Assembly: GCA_023362775.1 (NCBI GenBank)
Contig: JALMGJ010000003.1
Coordinates: 79,156,355 to 79,220,354, forward strand
Length of the DNA stretch: 64,000 nt
Direction of reading: 5' to 3'
Source: Charina bottae
Taxonomy: Eukaryota; Chordata; Lepidosauria; Squamata; Charinaidae
A program made the translations under genes and the position numbers. Under the pieces are notes generated by a model, which was not told where the DNA came from, searched no databases, and worked only from the letters and a program-made list of their open reading frames with translations. How positions within the stretch are numbered: position 1 is the stretch's first letter; each line of letters opens with the position of its first letter. Shown here in pieces: positions 21,053 to 32,320 of the stretch.

Positions 21053-21192
21053 CCTGAGTCCATACAACGCAACTTGTACACTCTATCTGCAACATTAGAC
21101 TCATATCCTGGAGCTTCAGCCATATAGATTTCTTCCCTCAAATCAGCATGCAGGTATGCTGTGGTGATATCATAATGGTCTTCCCTATTCTC
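21053..21192 (-). pseudogene. Copia-1 reverse transcriptase, first fragment
   Basis: The minus strand reads YDITTAYLHADLREEIYM and PGYESNVADRVYKL, matching residues 924-960 of Copia-2. It is the upstream flank of the Gypsy-2 insertion and continues at 14992 once Gypsy-2 is removed. To the right the Copia sequence ends abruptly against Bov-B endonuclease sequence at about 21193, so gag, protease and integrase of Copia-1 are gone. Confidence 0.85.
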
Positions 21193-21711
21193 TTTAGTCT
21201 GATTCTAAATTTTGCAATAAGAAGTTCGTGATCTGAACTACAGTCAGCTCCAGTTCTTGTTTTTACTGACTGTATAGATGTCCGCCACCTTTGGTTTCAA
21301 AGGATGTAGTCAATCTGATTTCGGTGTTGACCATCTGGTGGAGTCCATATATAAAGACATATTTTAGGTTGCTGGAAGAGAGTGCTTGTTATGCACAGTG
21401 AGTTGTCTTGGCAAAATTCTATCAGCCTATGTCCCGCTTCATTTTGTTCTCCCAGGCCATGCTTGCCTGTAATTCCAGGTGTCATTTGACTACCCACCTT
21501 AGCATTCCAGTCTCCTGTAATGAAAATAACATCTCTTTTTGGCATATTATCCAGTAGGTGCTGCAGATCCTCATAGAATTGATCTATTTCTGCTTCTTCA
21601 GCATCTGTGGTTGGGGCGTATATTTGGATCACTGTGATATTAAATGGCTTACCCTGAGTTCGAATTGAGATCATTCTATCATTTTTTGGATTTTATCCAA
21701 GCACTGCTTTA
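21193..21711 (-). pseudogene. BovB-2 endonuclease, C-terminal part
   Basis: The minus-strand frame matches the Bov-B/RTE apurinic-type endonuclease: KPFNITVIQIYAPTTDAEEAE, FITGDWNAKVGSQ, WTPPDGQHRNQIDYIL, and a decayed SDHELLIAKF near 21210-21240. The GDWNA and SDH catalytic blocks are visible. The reading breaks off into Copia-1 at about 21193 before any RT. The upstream part of the same gene lies at 23012-23610, beyond an inserted L2. Confidence 0.88.
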
Positions 21712-23011
21712 TTTATTTATTATTTGAATTTATGACTGCCCATCTCCACGACAGTGGACTCTGGGCAGTTTACAACATTAAAATTAATATTAAAAACCTA
21801 CACACTTAAAAATACAATATAATAATAAATAGATAAGAATCTAGAGGATGGGAAGATCTTAAAAAAGGGGGGTATTACGGGGCTAATCACCCCCAGGAGG
21901 AACTATTACCTCCTTTGTCCCAAGCAAGGCGGCAGAACCAGGTCTTTAAAGACTTTCTGAAGGCCAGGAGTGAAGGTGCCTGTCTCACCTCCAGGGGCAA
22001 GATATTCCACAAGGCGGGTGCTACCACAGACAAGGCACATCTCCTGGACCCCACCAAATGAAATTCCTTCATTGATGGGGTCCGGAGCATGCCCTCTCTG
22101 CATGACCGGGTGGGGCAGGTAGATGTAATTGGGATGAGACGGTACCTCAGGTACCCTGGTTCCATGCCATGTAGGGCTTTAAAAGTAATAACCAACACCC
22201 TGAATTGGACCCGGAAGCAAACTGGTACCCAGTGCAGCTTGCGCAGCTGTGATTTTACATGGGCTGATCTTATCGCACCCATAACTGCCCGCGTGGCCAC
22301 ATTCTGGACCAGCTGTAGCTTCCGGATACTCTTCAAGGGTAGCTCCATGTAGAGCGCATTTCAATAATCTGTATGGGAGATGACAAGGGCATGAGTGACT
22401 GTTCAGAGGGCATCTCGATCCAGGAAGGGGCGCAACTGGCGCACAACCCGAAGTTGTGGAAAGGCCCTCCTGGCCACGACTGCCACCTGCTCTTCGAGCA
22501 GGAGTCGTGAGTCCAAGAGGACCCCCAAGTTCTGCACTGAATCTGAATGGGGCAGTGCCACCCCATCCAGAGTTAAAGATGGCAACTTCCTGGAAACCGA
22601 GAGGCCATCAATCCACAGCCACTCCGTCTTACCAGGGTTCAGTTGAAGCCTGTTGTTCCCTATCCAGGCCCCCACAGCCCCCAGACAGACAGGGTGTCGA
22701 CTGCATCACTTACTTCATCCGGGATGGAGATATACAGCTGAGTATCATCAGCGTATTGATGATACCTCATCCCGTGTTGACGGATGATCTCCCCCAGCGG
22801 CTTCATGTAGATGTTAAATAGGAGAAGAGAGAGAACTGAACCCTGCGACACCCCACACAAGAGGGGTCGAGGGTCGGATCTCTCCTCCCCTATTACCACC
22901 GATTGGGAATGGCCCCGGAGGAAGGAGGTGAACCAGCGCAAGACTACGCCGCCCACCCCCAACTCCCTGAGCCACCCCAGAAGGATACCGTGGTTGACGG
23001 TAGCCACTTTA
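21712..23011 (-). mobile_element. L2-1: 5'-truncated L2-clade LINE inserted in BovB-2
   Basis: On the minus strand the 5' end starts in the middle of RT (TVNHGILLGWLRELGVGG). It continues through the catalytic box YHQYADDTQLYIS, LNPGKTEWLWIDG, LLLEEQVAVVARRAF, and LPLKSIRKLQLVQN to LVITFKALHGMEPGYL. It ends in a 3' UTR (actctgggcagtttacaac region on the plus strand) and an AAATA tail at about 21712-21730. There are several frameshifts (near 22660 and 22350) and a GVSQGSVLS variant. RT copies element RNA at the target. This copy is dead. Confidence 0.92.
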
Positions 23012-23610
23012 TTATTAATTATGAAGGCTACTCCATTTCTTCTGTGGTCTTCTTGTCCACTGAAATAGATCTGGTGGTCATCTGATGTGAAGTGGCCCAT
23101 TCCAGTCCATTTCAGTTCACTGACACCCAAAATGTCGACATTTAATCTTGCCATCATACCAATAACCACATCCAATTTGCTCATAGATATTACATTCCAG
23201 GTTCCTATGGTGTGTTGATCTTTAGAACATCGGATTCGTTGTTCACCACCAGCACCGTTGGCCGCTAGCCGTCCTTTCGGCTTTGAGCTAGCTGCGTCAT
23301 CACATCTGGGGCTAGTTGAACTTTTCCTCTGTTTCTCCCCAGTAGCATTTTGACCAACTTCAGACCTGGGAGTCCAATCTTCTGATGGTATACCGACATA
23401 TCTCTGGTCGTACTGATCCATTTAGTTTTCACAGCAAGAATACTGGGGTGGGTTGCCATGACCTTCCCCAGGGATCGTATTTAGTCTGAACTCTCTGCCA
23501 TGACCTTCCCATCTTGGGTGTCCCTTCATGGTTTAGCTCATGGCATCATTGAGGTGTTCAAGCTCCAGCACCACAACAAGGTAACAATCTCTTTTGCTGG
23601 AGTCTGGACA
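23012..23610 (-). pseudogene. BovB-2 5' leader and endonuclease N-terminal part
   Basis: The minus strand carries the Bov-B leader (GRSWQ-like and DQYDQRYVGIPSEDWTPRSEVGQ) and the endonuclease start (HTIGTWNVISMSKLDVV, ILGVSELKWTGMG, RRNGVAFIINNKV). The catalytic Glu of SELKW is present. The frame then runs into L2-1. Homology to the leader seems to extend to about 23600, but the true 5' end is uncertain. Confidence 0.85.
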
Positions 23611-25170
23611 TCTAAGTTTACTTAAATATTTAATTTAGCATACTTCATTACTGTTTTTAAAAAATCAATGATTTCTTGTTCATATTTCTTATAGTCGATG
23701 TTCCAATTGCATGTGTCCTTGTAAAATATGGAATCTGTCTTTTAATACTTGGCACTACAGTAACCAGATTTCTTTGCAGCTTTAGCCTCGCCATATCATC
23801 ACCTCCAGATCTATTCTAATAAGATTGAATTCTTCCCCAGTAACTACAAAACTGACTTCTGATTGGAGGTGGGATCAGGATCTCATAATCTGGCACTCAA
23901 ATATGTCTCAATATATGAGCCAAATCCATACAGCTTACTTGGCAACAATATAGAAGTTGTTTACCATTGCTGTCTTTTGAGTTTGAGGGGATCCTTCTCA
24001 TAGGTGGATTGAGAGTCTGCATCATGACTTCAGAGCTCCATCTACTCTCACCACTGTTGTGGATTACTTTGTTTAAGTCTTCCTTTTTTGACCTTAACAA
24101 CAAGGATGATCATACCAATATCTTACACCATATTGGCCTCACCCTCAGTTCAAGGTGGTTTGTCCCCTTGGAAGATCTTTTTGATAGGAACAACTTTTAC
24201 AGGAGCAGCAGCAGCATGGGATTTTGAGGGCAAAAGAGTAAAATAATGGGGACATATAATTCAGTGGATTCCAAGAGGAATATTAGACTATTCTGAATGC
24301 CAAAGTGGCCTGAGACATAGCAAGTAATATTGGCCATTTTTTGTCCACTTGCAAATTATTTAAATGTTAACTTTTGGCACAGAACTTTTGATTGATTCAT
24401 GGATGGATGAATTTCTAGTAGCCAAACCCTACCCAAAATTCCTGAAGTTTGTTGGGATTTTCATGACTTCCCATCTAAGGTCACAGAACTCAGGAGAGGG
24501 CAAAGGAAACTTCTGCAACCTGAATAGATCATCTACTTAGAATAATGGAGCTGAAATGATTGAAAAGGCATTTTCAGCACCTAAATGTGTGGTCAAAAGC
24601 TTGGATCATCAATACTTTGTCCCTGGATTTGGTGCTAGTTTATATTCTCCTTTAATAGCTAGGCTTGAAGAAATCCACACAGCTTCATTGTTGTACATTT
24701 TTGTGTCTTCATTCAATATACAGTAGTTTGGGCCCTAATCAAAGCTCATTAGAAGCAAGTGCTATTGTCATTTTAGGAATATACATTTCAATAATCAGTC
24801 TGTTTCTCGGTCAAATTAAAGAGCTGGTTTTAATTTTAATAAAATGAATAGCTTGGAACAAGTTTATCTGGCAATTATTTTTAGCAATTTATATCTCTTG
24901 AAACGTAACATCTTCAGGAGCCTAAATGTAGCACACCAGTTAAAGAACATGGTCACCTTATTTATGGACTTTCCAAAATTATGTGAATTTTTTTTAATCT
25001 TAGCTTTTAATCTTTGTTTTAGCTGCCTTCTAGCTTTGTTATTAGGACAGCCTATTTTTTTAAAAAAAAATAAGTAACATTACTTTGATTCTTGCAGTAT
25101 ACCTCCAAATTAAAAAAAAGTAATTTTAACTTCTGGGTGACATCATTCAGGATATGGTAAAGCAGGATTG
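23611..25170. other. Unrecognised AT-rich DNA
   Basis: No recognisable gene or repeat. The ORFs 23897-24103 (minus), 23967-24227, 24665-24847 and 24844-25077 have no family resemblance that I can name. Confidence 0.5.
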
Positions 25171-25182
25171 TATAGATTTTAT

Positions 25183-25514
25183 TAGGGGCGTGGTGGCTCA
25201 GCGGGTAAGACGCCAGGCTTGTGGATCGGAAGATCGCAAGTTCGGAGGTTCGAATCCCTAGCCCTGCGTGCGGAGTGAGCTCCCGCACTAGCTCCAGCTC
25301 TTGCCAACCTAGCAATTCGAAAGCATGCAAATGCAAGTAGATGAATAGGTACCACTTCGGTGGGTAGGTAACAGCGTTCCACGCGTGTCATGCGGCCACA
25401 TGACCGTGGAAGCGTCTTCGGACAACGCTGGCTCTTTGGCTAACAAACAGAGATGAGCACCGGCCCCTAGAGTCGGACACGACTGCACAAATTTGCAGGG
25501 GGAACCTTTACCTT
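25183..25514 (+). mobile_element. Sauria-type tRNA SINE, full length
   Basis: The tRNA-like head ggggcgtggtggctcagcg, the B-box ggttcgaatcc, the body with tgccaacctagcaattcg, and the end agagtcggacacgactg plus an ACCTTT tail are all present. Perfect 12-bp direct repeats tatagattttat lie at 25171-25182 and 25515-25526. It belongs to the same subfamily as the copy at 8407-8742. Confidence 0.93.
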
Positions 25515-25526
25515 TATAGATTTTAT

Positions 25527-26860
25527 GAGATACTGTAAGATAATTTGTTTTTAGATTTATTGATATGAACTGGATGCTATATAGATAGAATAATAGGCCA
25601 AGATTCTCTATAGATTATTTGATTTTGATTTTTTATTTTTAGCTGTAGATAAAGGCTAATCATATTCTATCCAGAATTAGACAATTTACCAATATATTAT
25701 CTTTTTTCCACATTCTTTGTTTGGCTGAATTGTAATTCACAACTATCAAGAGCTACAAGTTCTCTTATTTCTCAACTATTTCCCCTTTTTGACCATAGAG
25801 ATTTCATTTCAATCTACCCAAAAGGTCATTTACCCTCAGCAGACCTGTAAACTACTTGAAGTATGAAAAGCCAGAGCAAATAATGTTAAGTCAAATACAG
25901 TATATGTGGAAGCAAAATGAGTAGGAAAAGAGTTGAAGGTTTATTTGGGGCACTTACAGACAAGTGATTTAATGTTTGAATAATGTACTACTGAAAAGCT
26001 AAAATCCATGGGGAAAGGACCAGCTCATTTGATAACTGTTGCTAGTGGACCAGTAAAATTAACACAGGTGGCACAGCAACTACAGCAAACAGTAGTAATT
26101 TATCAAATCACCCATTTCAGGAAATAATTTCCTTCCCATTTACACTTTGACACTGTTTTGTAATATTCTGAGTCTTAACATACAGTTAATCAGAACATTG
26201 TCTCCTTCCATCCATTCCTTTCTTATTTCATAAGGTCTCCAGAAATAATCCTTCATAGAATTCAGTGATGGTAATGAACATTAGACAACTTAGTCCACCC
26301 ATCACTTATTTCAGTAAACCACCTTTGCTTTCATAAAAAATGTAGATGTGATAGCAGGTGTCATATTAACTGCATCTCAATCTAAGTGCTGGTTTAGCGG
26401 GTCTTGGTCTCCCCTTTGTTTTGTATGACTAATTAATTGAAATATGTGACTTCCTGCCTTTGATGGCAAGTTTCTTCAGCAGACAAATTAAGAAAGATAG
26501 TTTACTTCTCACTACCAGGCAAAGTACTATCAGTCTAATGATTACCCTATTACCTTTGTTAAGTTAATTATTGAATTCTAACTCTTCCTTGTTATAATGT
26601 ATTCACTGATAATGTCTGGGAACAAGAGAACTATATAATTAGAGAAATAGATAAATTCCTTTTGAACTGATGGATCTTTTTCTAAATGGATAGCTCATGG
26701 GATCTGCATCATACAGTTCTATATTGCTTATGAGATTTCACTCTGTGTCTGAATAACTTCCATTAACAATAAATAAAAATGCAGTGTTTGAAATATCACA
26801 TTTATGATATTACATTAACATTTGTTTTGAATTTTTAAAAGATGTCAAAAATATGTTCAT
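25527..26860. other. Unrecognised AT-rich DNA
   Basis: No coding frame longer than chance and no nameable repeat were seen. Confidence 0.5.
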
Positions 26861-29625
26861 TTAATTAATTAATTAATTAATTAATTTATCCCCGCCCATC
26901 TCCCCAAACAGGGGACTCTGGGCGGTTTACAGCATATAAAAATTTAAAATCTATACAGAGATTACTAAAAAACAACAAATAAAAGAATAATTAAAATCCA
27001 AAGATGGTTAGAAGCCATAGTCTAGATCACAATCCTATGGGGCCAACCAACCCCAAGAGGCATTACCACCTCCGTCGTCCCAGGCCAGGCAGCAGAGCCA
27101 GGTCTTAAGAGCCTTCCAGAAGGTCAGGAGTGAGGGGGCCAGCCTCACCTCCGGGGGCAAGATGTTCCATAATGCGGGCGCTATCGCAGAGAAGGCATGC
27201 CTCCTGGACCCTGCTAGATGAAATTCTCTTGCTGAAGGGGTCCGAAGCATGCCCTCTCTGCATGAATGGGTGGGGCGGGCCGATGTTATCGGGATGAGAC
27301 GGTCCCTCAGATACCCTGGCCCCATGCCATGTAGGGCTTTAAAGGTAATCACCAACACCTAGAATTGGACCCGGAAGCAGACTGGGACCCAGTGCAGCTC
27401 GCGCAGCAGAGGTGTCATGTGTGCTGTTCTTGTAGCACCCATAACTGCCCGCGCTGCTGCATTCTGCACCAGCTGAAGCTTCCGGATACTCTTCAAGGGT
27501 AGCCCCATGTAGAGCGCATTACAATAATCTATATGGGAGATGACAAGGGCGTGAGTGGCTGTTTGGAGGGCATCCCAATCCAGGAAAGGGCATAGCTGGT
27601 GCACAACTTGAAGCTGTGCAAAGGCCCTCCTGGCCACGACTGCCACCTCCTCTTCGAGCAGGAGTCGTGAGTCCAGGAGGACCCCCAGATTCCGCACTGG
27701 ATCCGAGTGGGGTAGTGCAACCCCATCCAAAACCAAAGATGATAACTTCCCGGATACAGGGGGGGCATCAATCCACAGCCACTCCGTCTTACCACGGTTC
27801 AGTTGAAGCCTGTAGTTCCCCATCCAGACCCCCACAGCCTCCAGGCACTGAGATAAGGCATCGACCACATCACTTACTTCGCCCGGGATGGAGATGTATA
27901 ACTGGGTATCAACAGCATATTGGTGATACCTCATCCCGTGGTGATGGATGATCTCGCCCAGTGGCTTCATGTAGATGTTGAATAGGAGAGGAGAGAGAAC
28001 CGACCCCTGTGGCACCCCACAAGTCAGGGGTCGCGGGTCAGCTCTCTCCTCCCCTATCAACACTGACTGGGAACAGCCCTGGAGGAAGGAGGTGAACCAG
28101 TGTAAAACCACGCCGCCCACCCCCAACTCCCTGAGCCGCCTGAAAAGTATACCGTGGTCAACAGTATCAAAAGCCGCTGAGAGATCTAAGAGAGCTAGGA
28201 TGGATGCACTCCCTCCATCCCGCTCCCGCCAGAGATCATCCATAAGCGCGACCAATGCGGTCTCTGTCCCATATCCCGGCCTGAAACGAGACTGAAAGGG
28301 GTCCAGATAATCCGTTTCCTCCAGGATCCTCTGGAGTTGCAATGCCACCACCTTCTCAACCACCTTTCCCAAAAAGGGAAGGTGGGAGACTGGGCGAAAA
28401 TTGCCCAAGACGGTGGGGTCCAGGGATGGTTTCTTGAGGAGGGGGTGCACCAGCGCCTCCTAAAAGGCAGCTGGGAACACCCTCTCACTCAAGGATGTAT
28501 TAATCATCGCCTGGACCCAACCACATGTTACCTCCCTAGCTGACTTAACCAGCCAGGAGGGACACGGGTCAAGCTGACATGTGGTGGCATTTACAATCCG
28601 GAGGATCCTGTCTACTTCATCAGGCCCAACAGGATCAAACCGTTCCCAGATAACAGGGTACGTACAACCCTCTGGCATCTCCCCAGATCTTGTCTCACAC
28701 TTAGAGTCCAGCTTGGAATGTATCTGAGCGATTTTGTCCTGCAGATGCTCAGAAAACTCTTCCGACCGGCCCTGTAAATGGGTCACCAACTCCTCCCGAC
28801 CCAAAAGTGATCTTGTAATCTTAAAGAGGGTCATCAGACGGCATTCTGCGGATGCAATAAGAGCGGAGAAATATTCACGTTTTGCCGCTCTTACCGCCAC
28901 AAGGTAGGCCTTAACTGCGGCTCTAGATTGTGTTCGGTCAGATTCAGTCTTCGTCTTTCTCCAGGGGTGCTCTAGACATCTCTTAACCCTCTTCAAAGCC
29001 CTTAACTCTTCTGTAAACCACGGAGAGTGACGGACCATCCAGGGCTCCGGCCGCTTCCCTATTCCAGGTCGCAGCCTGGACCTCCACTGGACCGTGAAGC
29101 AAGTCCTCGGGAATAACCCCCAGCTCCTTCTGAAACCTCACTGGGTCCATCAGTCACCGGGGGCAGACCAGTCGAATGGGTCCTGCCTCCCTGCGGAGTG
29201 GGGCAGCACAAGAGAGTCTCAAGGTCACCAGGGCGTGGTCTGACCATGACAATGGGGAAAGATGTAACTCTCCCCTCAGATCACATTGCCACTGCTCCGA
29301 CAAGAAAACTAAATCTGGGGTGAGACCACTGTCTCGAGTCGGGTCACGAATAATCTGAGACAGGCCCATGGCTGCCATGGTAGCCATGAACCCGGGCCAC
29401 TTCTGAGGTTCGTCCCAGAGACGGCAGATTGAAGTCCCCCAGAACCATAAGTCTGGGGAACTCCACTGCCAACCCCGAGACGGCCTCGAGCAGCTCAGGC
29501 AGGGAAGTTGCCACGCAGCAGGGAGGCTGGTACAGCAGCAACACTCCCAACTGCTCTCGTGAACGCAACTTGAAAAACAAGGTCTCACACCCAGCCACTT
29601 GTGGAGCAGCGCCCCTATTACTTAC
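26861..29625 (-). mobile_element. L2-2: long L2-clade LINE, 5'-truncated in the endonuclease
   Basis: It runs on the minus strand from the endonuclease middle (SREQLGVLLLYQPPCC, LMVLGDFNLPSLG, at 29344-29598) to a TTAA-repeat tail at 26861-26887. The central frame 27359-28450 holds the RT: LLDLSAAFDTVDHGIL, CGVPQGSVLSPLLFNIYM, and YHQYAVDTQLYIS, where the catalytic YADD has become YAVD. In-frame TAG codons at 27359 and about 28458 replace Lys, and there are frameshifts upstream. The 3' UTR carries the typical gggactctgggcggtttaca on the plus strand. Confidence 0.93.
27359..28450 (-). pseudogene. L2-2 reverse transcriptase domain, largest surviving frame
   Basis: This 363-codon stretch contains RT blocks 2-7 of an L2-clade polyprotein, starting HPLLKKPSLDPTVLGNFRPVSHLPFL and ending in the thumb (LHWVPVCFRVQF). 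The catalytic Asp pair is damaged (AVD for ADD). Flanking frames 28460-29038 (linker: HSPWFTEELRALKRVKR) and 27035-27358 (C-terminus: FKALHGMGPGYLRDRLIP) belong to the same protein, separated by single nonsense codons. Confidence 0.9.
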
Positions 29626-30024
29626 CCTCTTTGTAGAGTATAAGAAATATAGTTGTTATTGACTAATTAAGTATGCCTGGATATAATATTGTTGCTTGAT
29701 TTTCTTGGGCTGCCTGGATATGGTGTAATTCTCACAGGCTCATTGGGGTTTGTTCTATTGGAAGTTTCAGTAATGAAGGCAGCAGAAAAACCCTATCCCT
29801 TTTTCTTTATTTGATCCGTAAAAAATACATGACCCTTTCCAAAATGAGTACAGAGCCTGAGCTTCATTAAAATATAAGGACAGTGTGGTATATTTAAACT
29901 TAAAACCTAGAAGCAAGCTGATATTTGAACTTGAGGTATTTGTTATATAAAATGTCATTCTAGTATGTTATATCATTAAGTTGCAAACTTACAAAATTAC
30001 TGCCAGGTGTACAAAGGCCTCACT
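29626..30024. other. Spacer without recognised features
   Basis: AT-rich, with no gene seen. Confidence 0.5.
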
Positions 30025-30330
30025 TCAATCAGGTATCACAAAATTATGGAATTGGAAGAACCATTTAGGGTGTCAGGTTCCATGCAGGTATTCAAATTGA
30101 AGCATCTCTGATAGACATCTGTCCAGCCTCTTCTTGAACACATCCAGTAAAATGGAGCCATTATTTTGGAGCATAGGTTCTGCTAGCAATATTGCTTTAT
30201 GGTTTTTTTCTGTTAAAATTCATCTGGAATCTTTATAATTTAAATCCTTTATTCTATCTCCTGCCTTTGGGAGGAAAGAGATAAAATCTTGGTCTTCTGT
30301 GTGACTAACTTGCACTACTTAAAGAGGTAT
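30025..30330 (+). mobile_element. Old CR1-like interspersed repeat (tentative)
   Basis: The pattern ttatggaattggaagaacc, then ctgtccagcctcttcttgaa, later a ctgttaaaattcatctggaat segment and ctcctgcctttgggagg, follows the layout of an old CR1-like 3' end common in reptile genomes. It is diverged and has no coding potential. Confidence 0.4.
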
Positions 30331-30944
30331 TGCCAGGATAATCAAACTTCAAGGTCCCAAATTATGGCTTTCAACCACTAAGAAAATCCCAGTGCAGGTA
30401 CAGAAATCATTCACAGCCTGGTATTTCAGAGGACATTAGGCTTCTTTGATCTCCAGACTAGGAAAGCCTGTTTGTATGACCAAAAAAACTCCACATGAAC
30501 AATTCCTGGCCAGATGAAATAGTCAAAGTCCCGCAGAGATCACAGATAATTTACAACTTTTTGCTTTTCAGTTGGCTTATTGTTTCTTTGTCTACAACTT
30601 TGGAAACTACTGTAGGAAAGAGAAAGTTATTAGTCCATTGCAGGGAATCCATAGCTTGATGAGATTATGAGAATCATCCCCAATCCCCTCAGGAGTTTTC
30701 AGGAGTTTTTCTACTTATATTTTCATCATTTCAGTGGCTTTCACAAACCCAGTAGGAGGTGTTCAAGGAGAAAAAATTAAGGTATGTGGTTGTTGTTAAG
30801 GATGGAGATGGTGGGAGCAAGTAGGCTCATAGATAACAGGATCTGGAATATCTAGATTGGTTTGGACATTAACTAAACTGATTACATCCCCAAAGTTTTA
30901 GAAAATTACTATGCTAATTCCTTTGGCAGTTAGAACCTAGATAA

Positions 30945-31535
30945 GAAAGAACAGGCTCAAAATGAGCCCTAGAAAGACAGAACTACTGTTTGTGCATTGG
31001 GATTTCTCTATGCCCCCTTTGTTGTCTCTGGATAGGGTTGTACTACCTCTGAAGAAGCAAGTCTTCAAGTTGGGATCCTTCTTGACTTGCAGCTTCTGCT
31101 GGATCAGCAGGTGGAGGCCATGGCTAGGGGAAACAGCCCAGTTTTGGCTGGTGTGCCAGTTGCAGCTTTATTTGGGGCAGGAAGACTTGACTACAGTGGC
31201 CCATGCCCGCATCACCCCTCACTTAAAGTACTGCAGTGTATTCTATATGGGGCTGCCTTTAAAGACACCCAGAAGTTTCTATTCATACAAAATGCAAGTG
31301 CCCAGGTGCTCATGGGTGTTTGCCAGTAAGCATATGTTACACTAATTTTGCAGGCTCTGTATTGGCTTCCCATCAGCTTCCAAATGAAGTTTAATGTGCC
31401 GTTTTAACCTATAAAGCCCTTTATGGCTTGGTCCCAGTTACCTGCAAGTCCAGGTCTCTTCAGTGGAGTCACCAGCCAAAAGTAGAGGACCTGAGATTGA
31501 GGAAGACACATACTACCCATAGGGGTGAGAAGGGA

Positions 31536-31542
<7 letters not shown>
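30945..31542 (+). mobile_element. L2-3, left part: older L2 subfamily RT fragment
   Basis: Plus-strand frames read MSPRKTELLFVHWDFS, LLDQQVEAMARGN, and LKYCSVFYMGLPLKTPR, with shifts between two frames at about 31090. Then comes ALYWLPISFQ-like sequence near 31355. This is the RT thumb to C-terminal region of an L2 that differs clearly from L2-1, -2, -7 and -8. The element resumes at about 32052 after an inserted L1 fragment. Confidence 0.75.

Positions 31543-31584
<42 letters not shown>
31543..31584. repeat. TA dinucleotide microsatellite
   Basis: About 21 uninterrupted TA units at the left edge of the inserted L1 piece. It may have grown from the insert's A-rich 3' tail or target. Confidence 0.9.
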
Positions 31585-31589
<5 letters not shown>

Positions 31590-32051
31590 ATTGGAGATTT
31601 TAAGAAAGAAGATAAAAACTAGTAGAAACTAATATAGAGTGAGAAAAAGTAAAGAAGAAAAAAGAAATCAAAGAGAGAGCTAAAAGTGCAAAAAAGAAAA
31701 AAGAAAATAGAAAAGAAAGAAAAAAGATACAAAGAAGTAGCTTCTGATCTTCTTTACAGCAGTTATAAGTAGAATTATAAATTTACCTCTTGCTCTATGG
31801 TTACAACATAACTTTCTTTTTTCTTTAATCTATTCTGTTTAATCATCAAAACCATAAATCATAAGTTCATGATGGAAAGATTCGGTACTACCCACAATGG
31901 AGGAATGGTTGGTGAAGATGATGGAACTTGCTGAGATGGCTAACTTGACTTCTTTGATCAGAGAAAAGACAATATCTACATTTATTGCTGACGGGAAACC
32001 CTTTATGGACTTTTTGCATGAAATAGAAAAGAAAAGGAGGCATTGTATTTC
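31585..32051. mobile_element. L1-2: L1 fragment with 5' inversion, inserted in L2-3
   Basis: The left part (31585 to about 31860) resembles an L1 3' UTR on the minus strand: aattttattggagatttt and purine-rich runs like the left end of L1-1. The right part (31897-32050) is on the plus strand and encodes the C-terminus of L1 ORF2 (MEEWLVKMMELAEMANLTS, matching IEDWIIKIMDLAQMAKLTE in L1-3). Opposite orientations of adjacent L1 segments in this order are the signature of twin priming. Confidence 0.6.
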
Positions 32052-32320
32052 TGTAATCGGGCTGGGTCTCCGGAATGGCCTCCATTGGGAAGTTTGATTG
32101 GCTCCAATCTTGTCTGCCTTCTGGAAACACCTGAAAATGGAGCTTTTCTGGAGAGTGTTTGGGGGTTGACACCAGTTATTGTTTTGGGGTTTTTAATTAA
32201 CACATTTTTATCTTGTAACATTATGTTATTGTCCTCTTTTATGAGCAGCCGAGAGTCTATTTATGGCTATGGTGGGATATACTGTACATTCAATAAATAA
32301 ATAAGCAAACAAACAAACAG
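32052..32320 (+). mobile_element. L2-3, right part with 3' tail
   Basis: The plus strand resumes L2 C-terminal coding with decay (LWNGLP-like, then MELFWRVFGG). It then has a 3' UTR (ctatttatggctatggtggg) and an AATA/AAAC tail at about 32288-32318. It is the continuation of 30945-31542. Confidence 0.65.

Noticed and set aside
23897..24227. Possible gene on either strand
   Set aside because: Overlapping ORFs on both strands, no recognisable domain and no splice-site pattern I could support.
31087..31345. Host gene suggested by overlapping ORFs at 30962-31345 and 31087-31329
   Set aside because: Both frames are parts of one frameshifted L2 RT.
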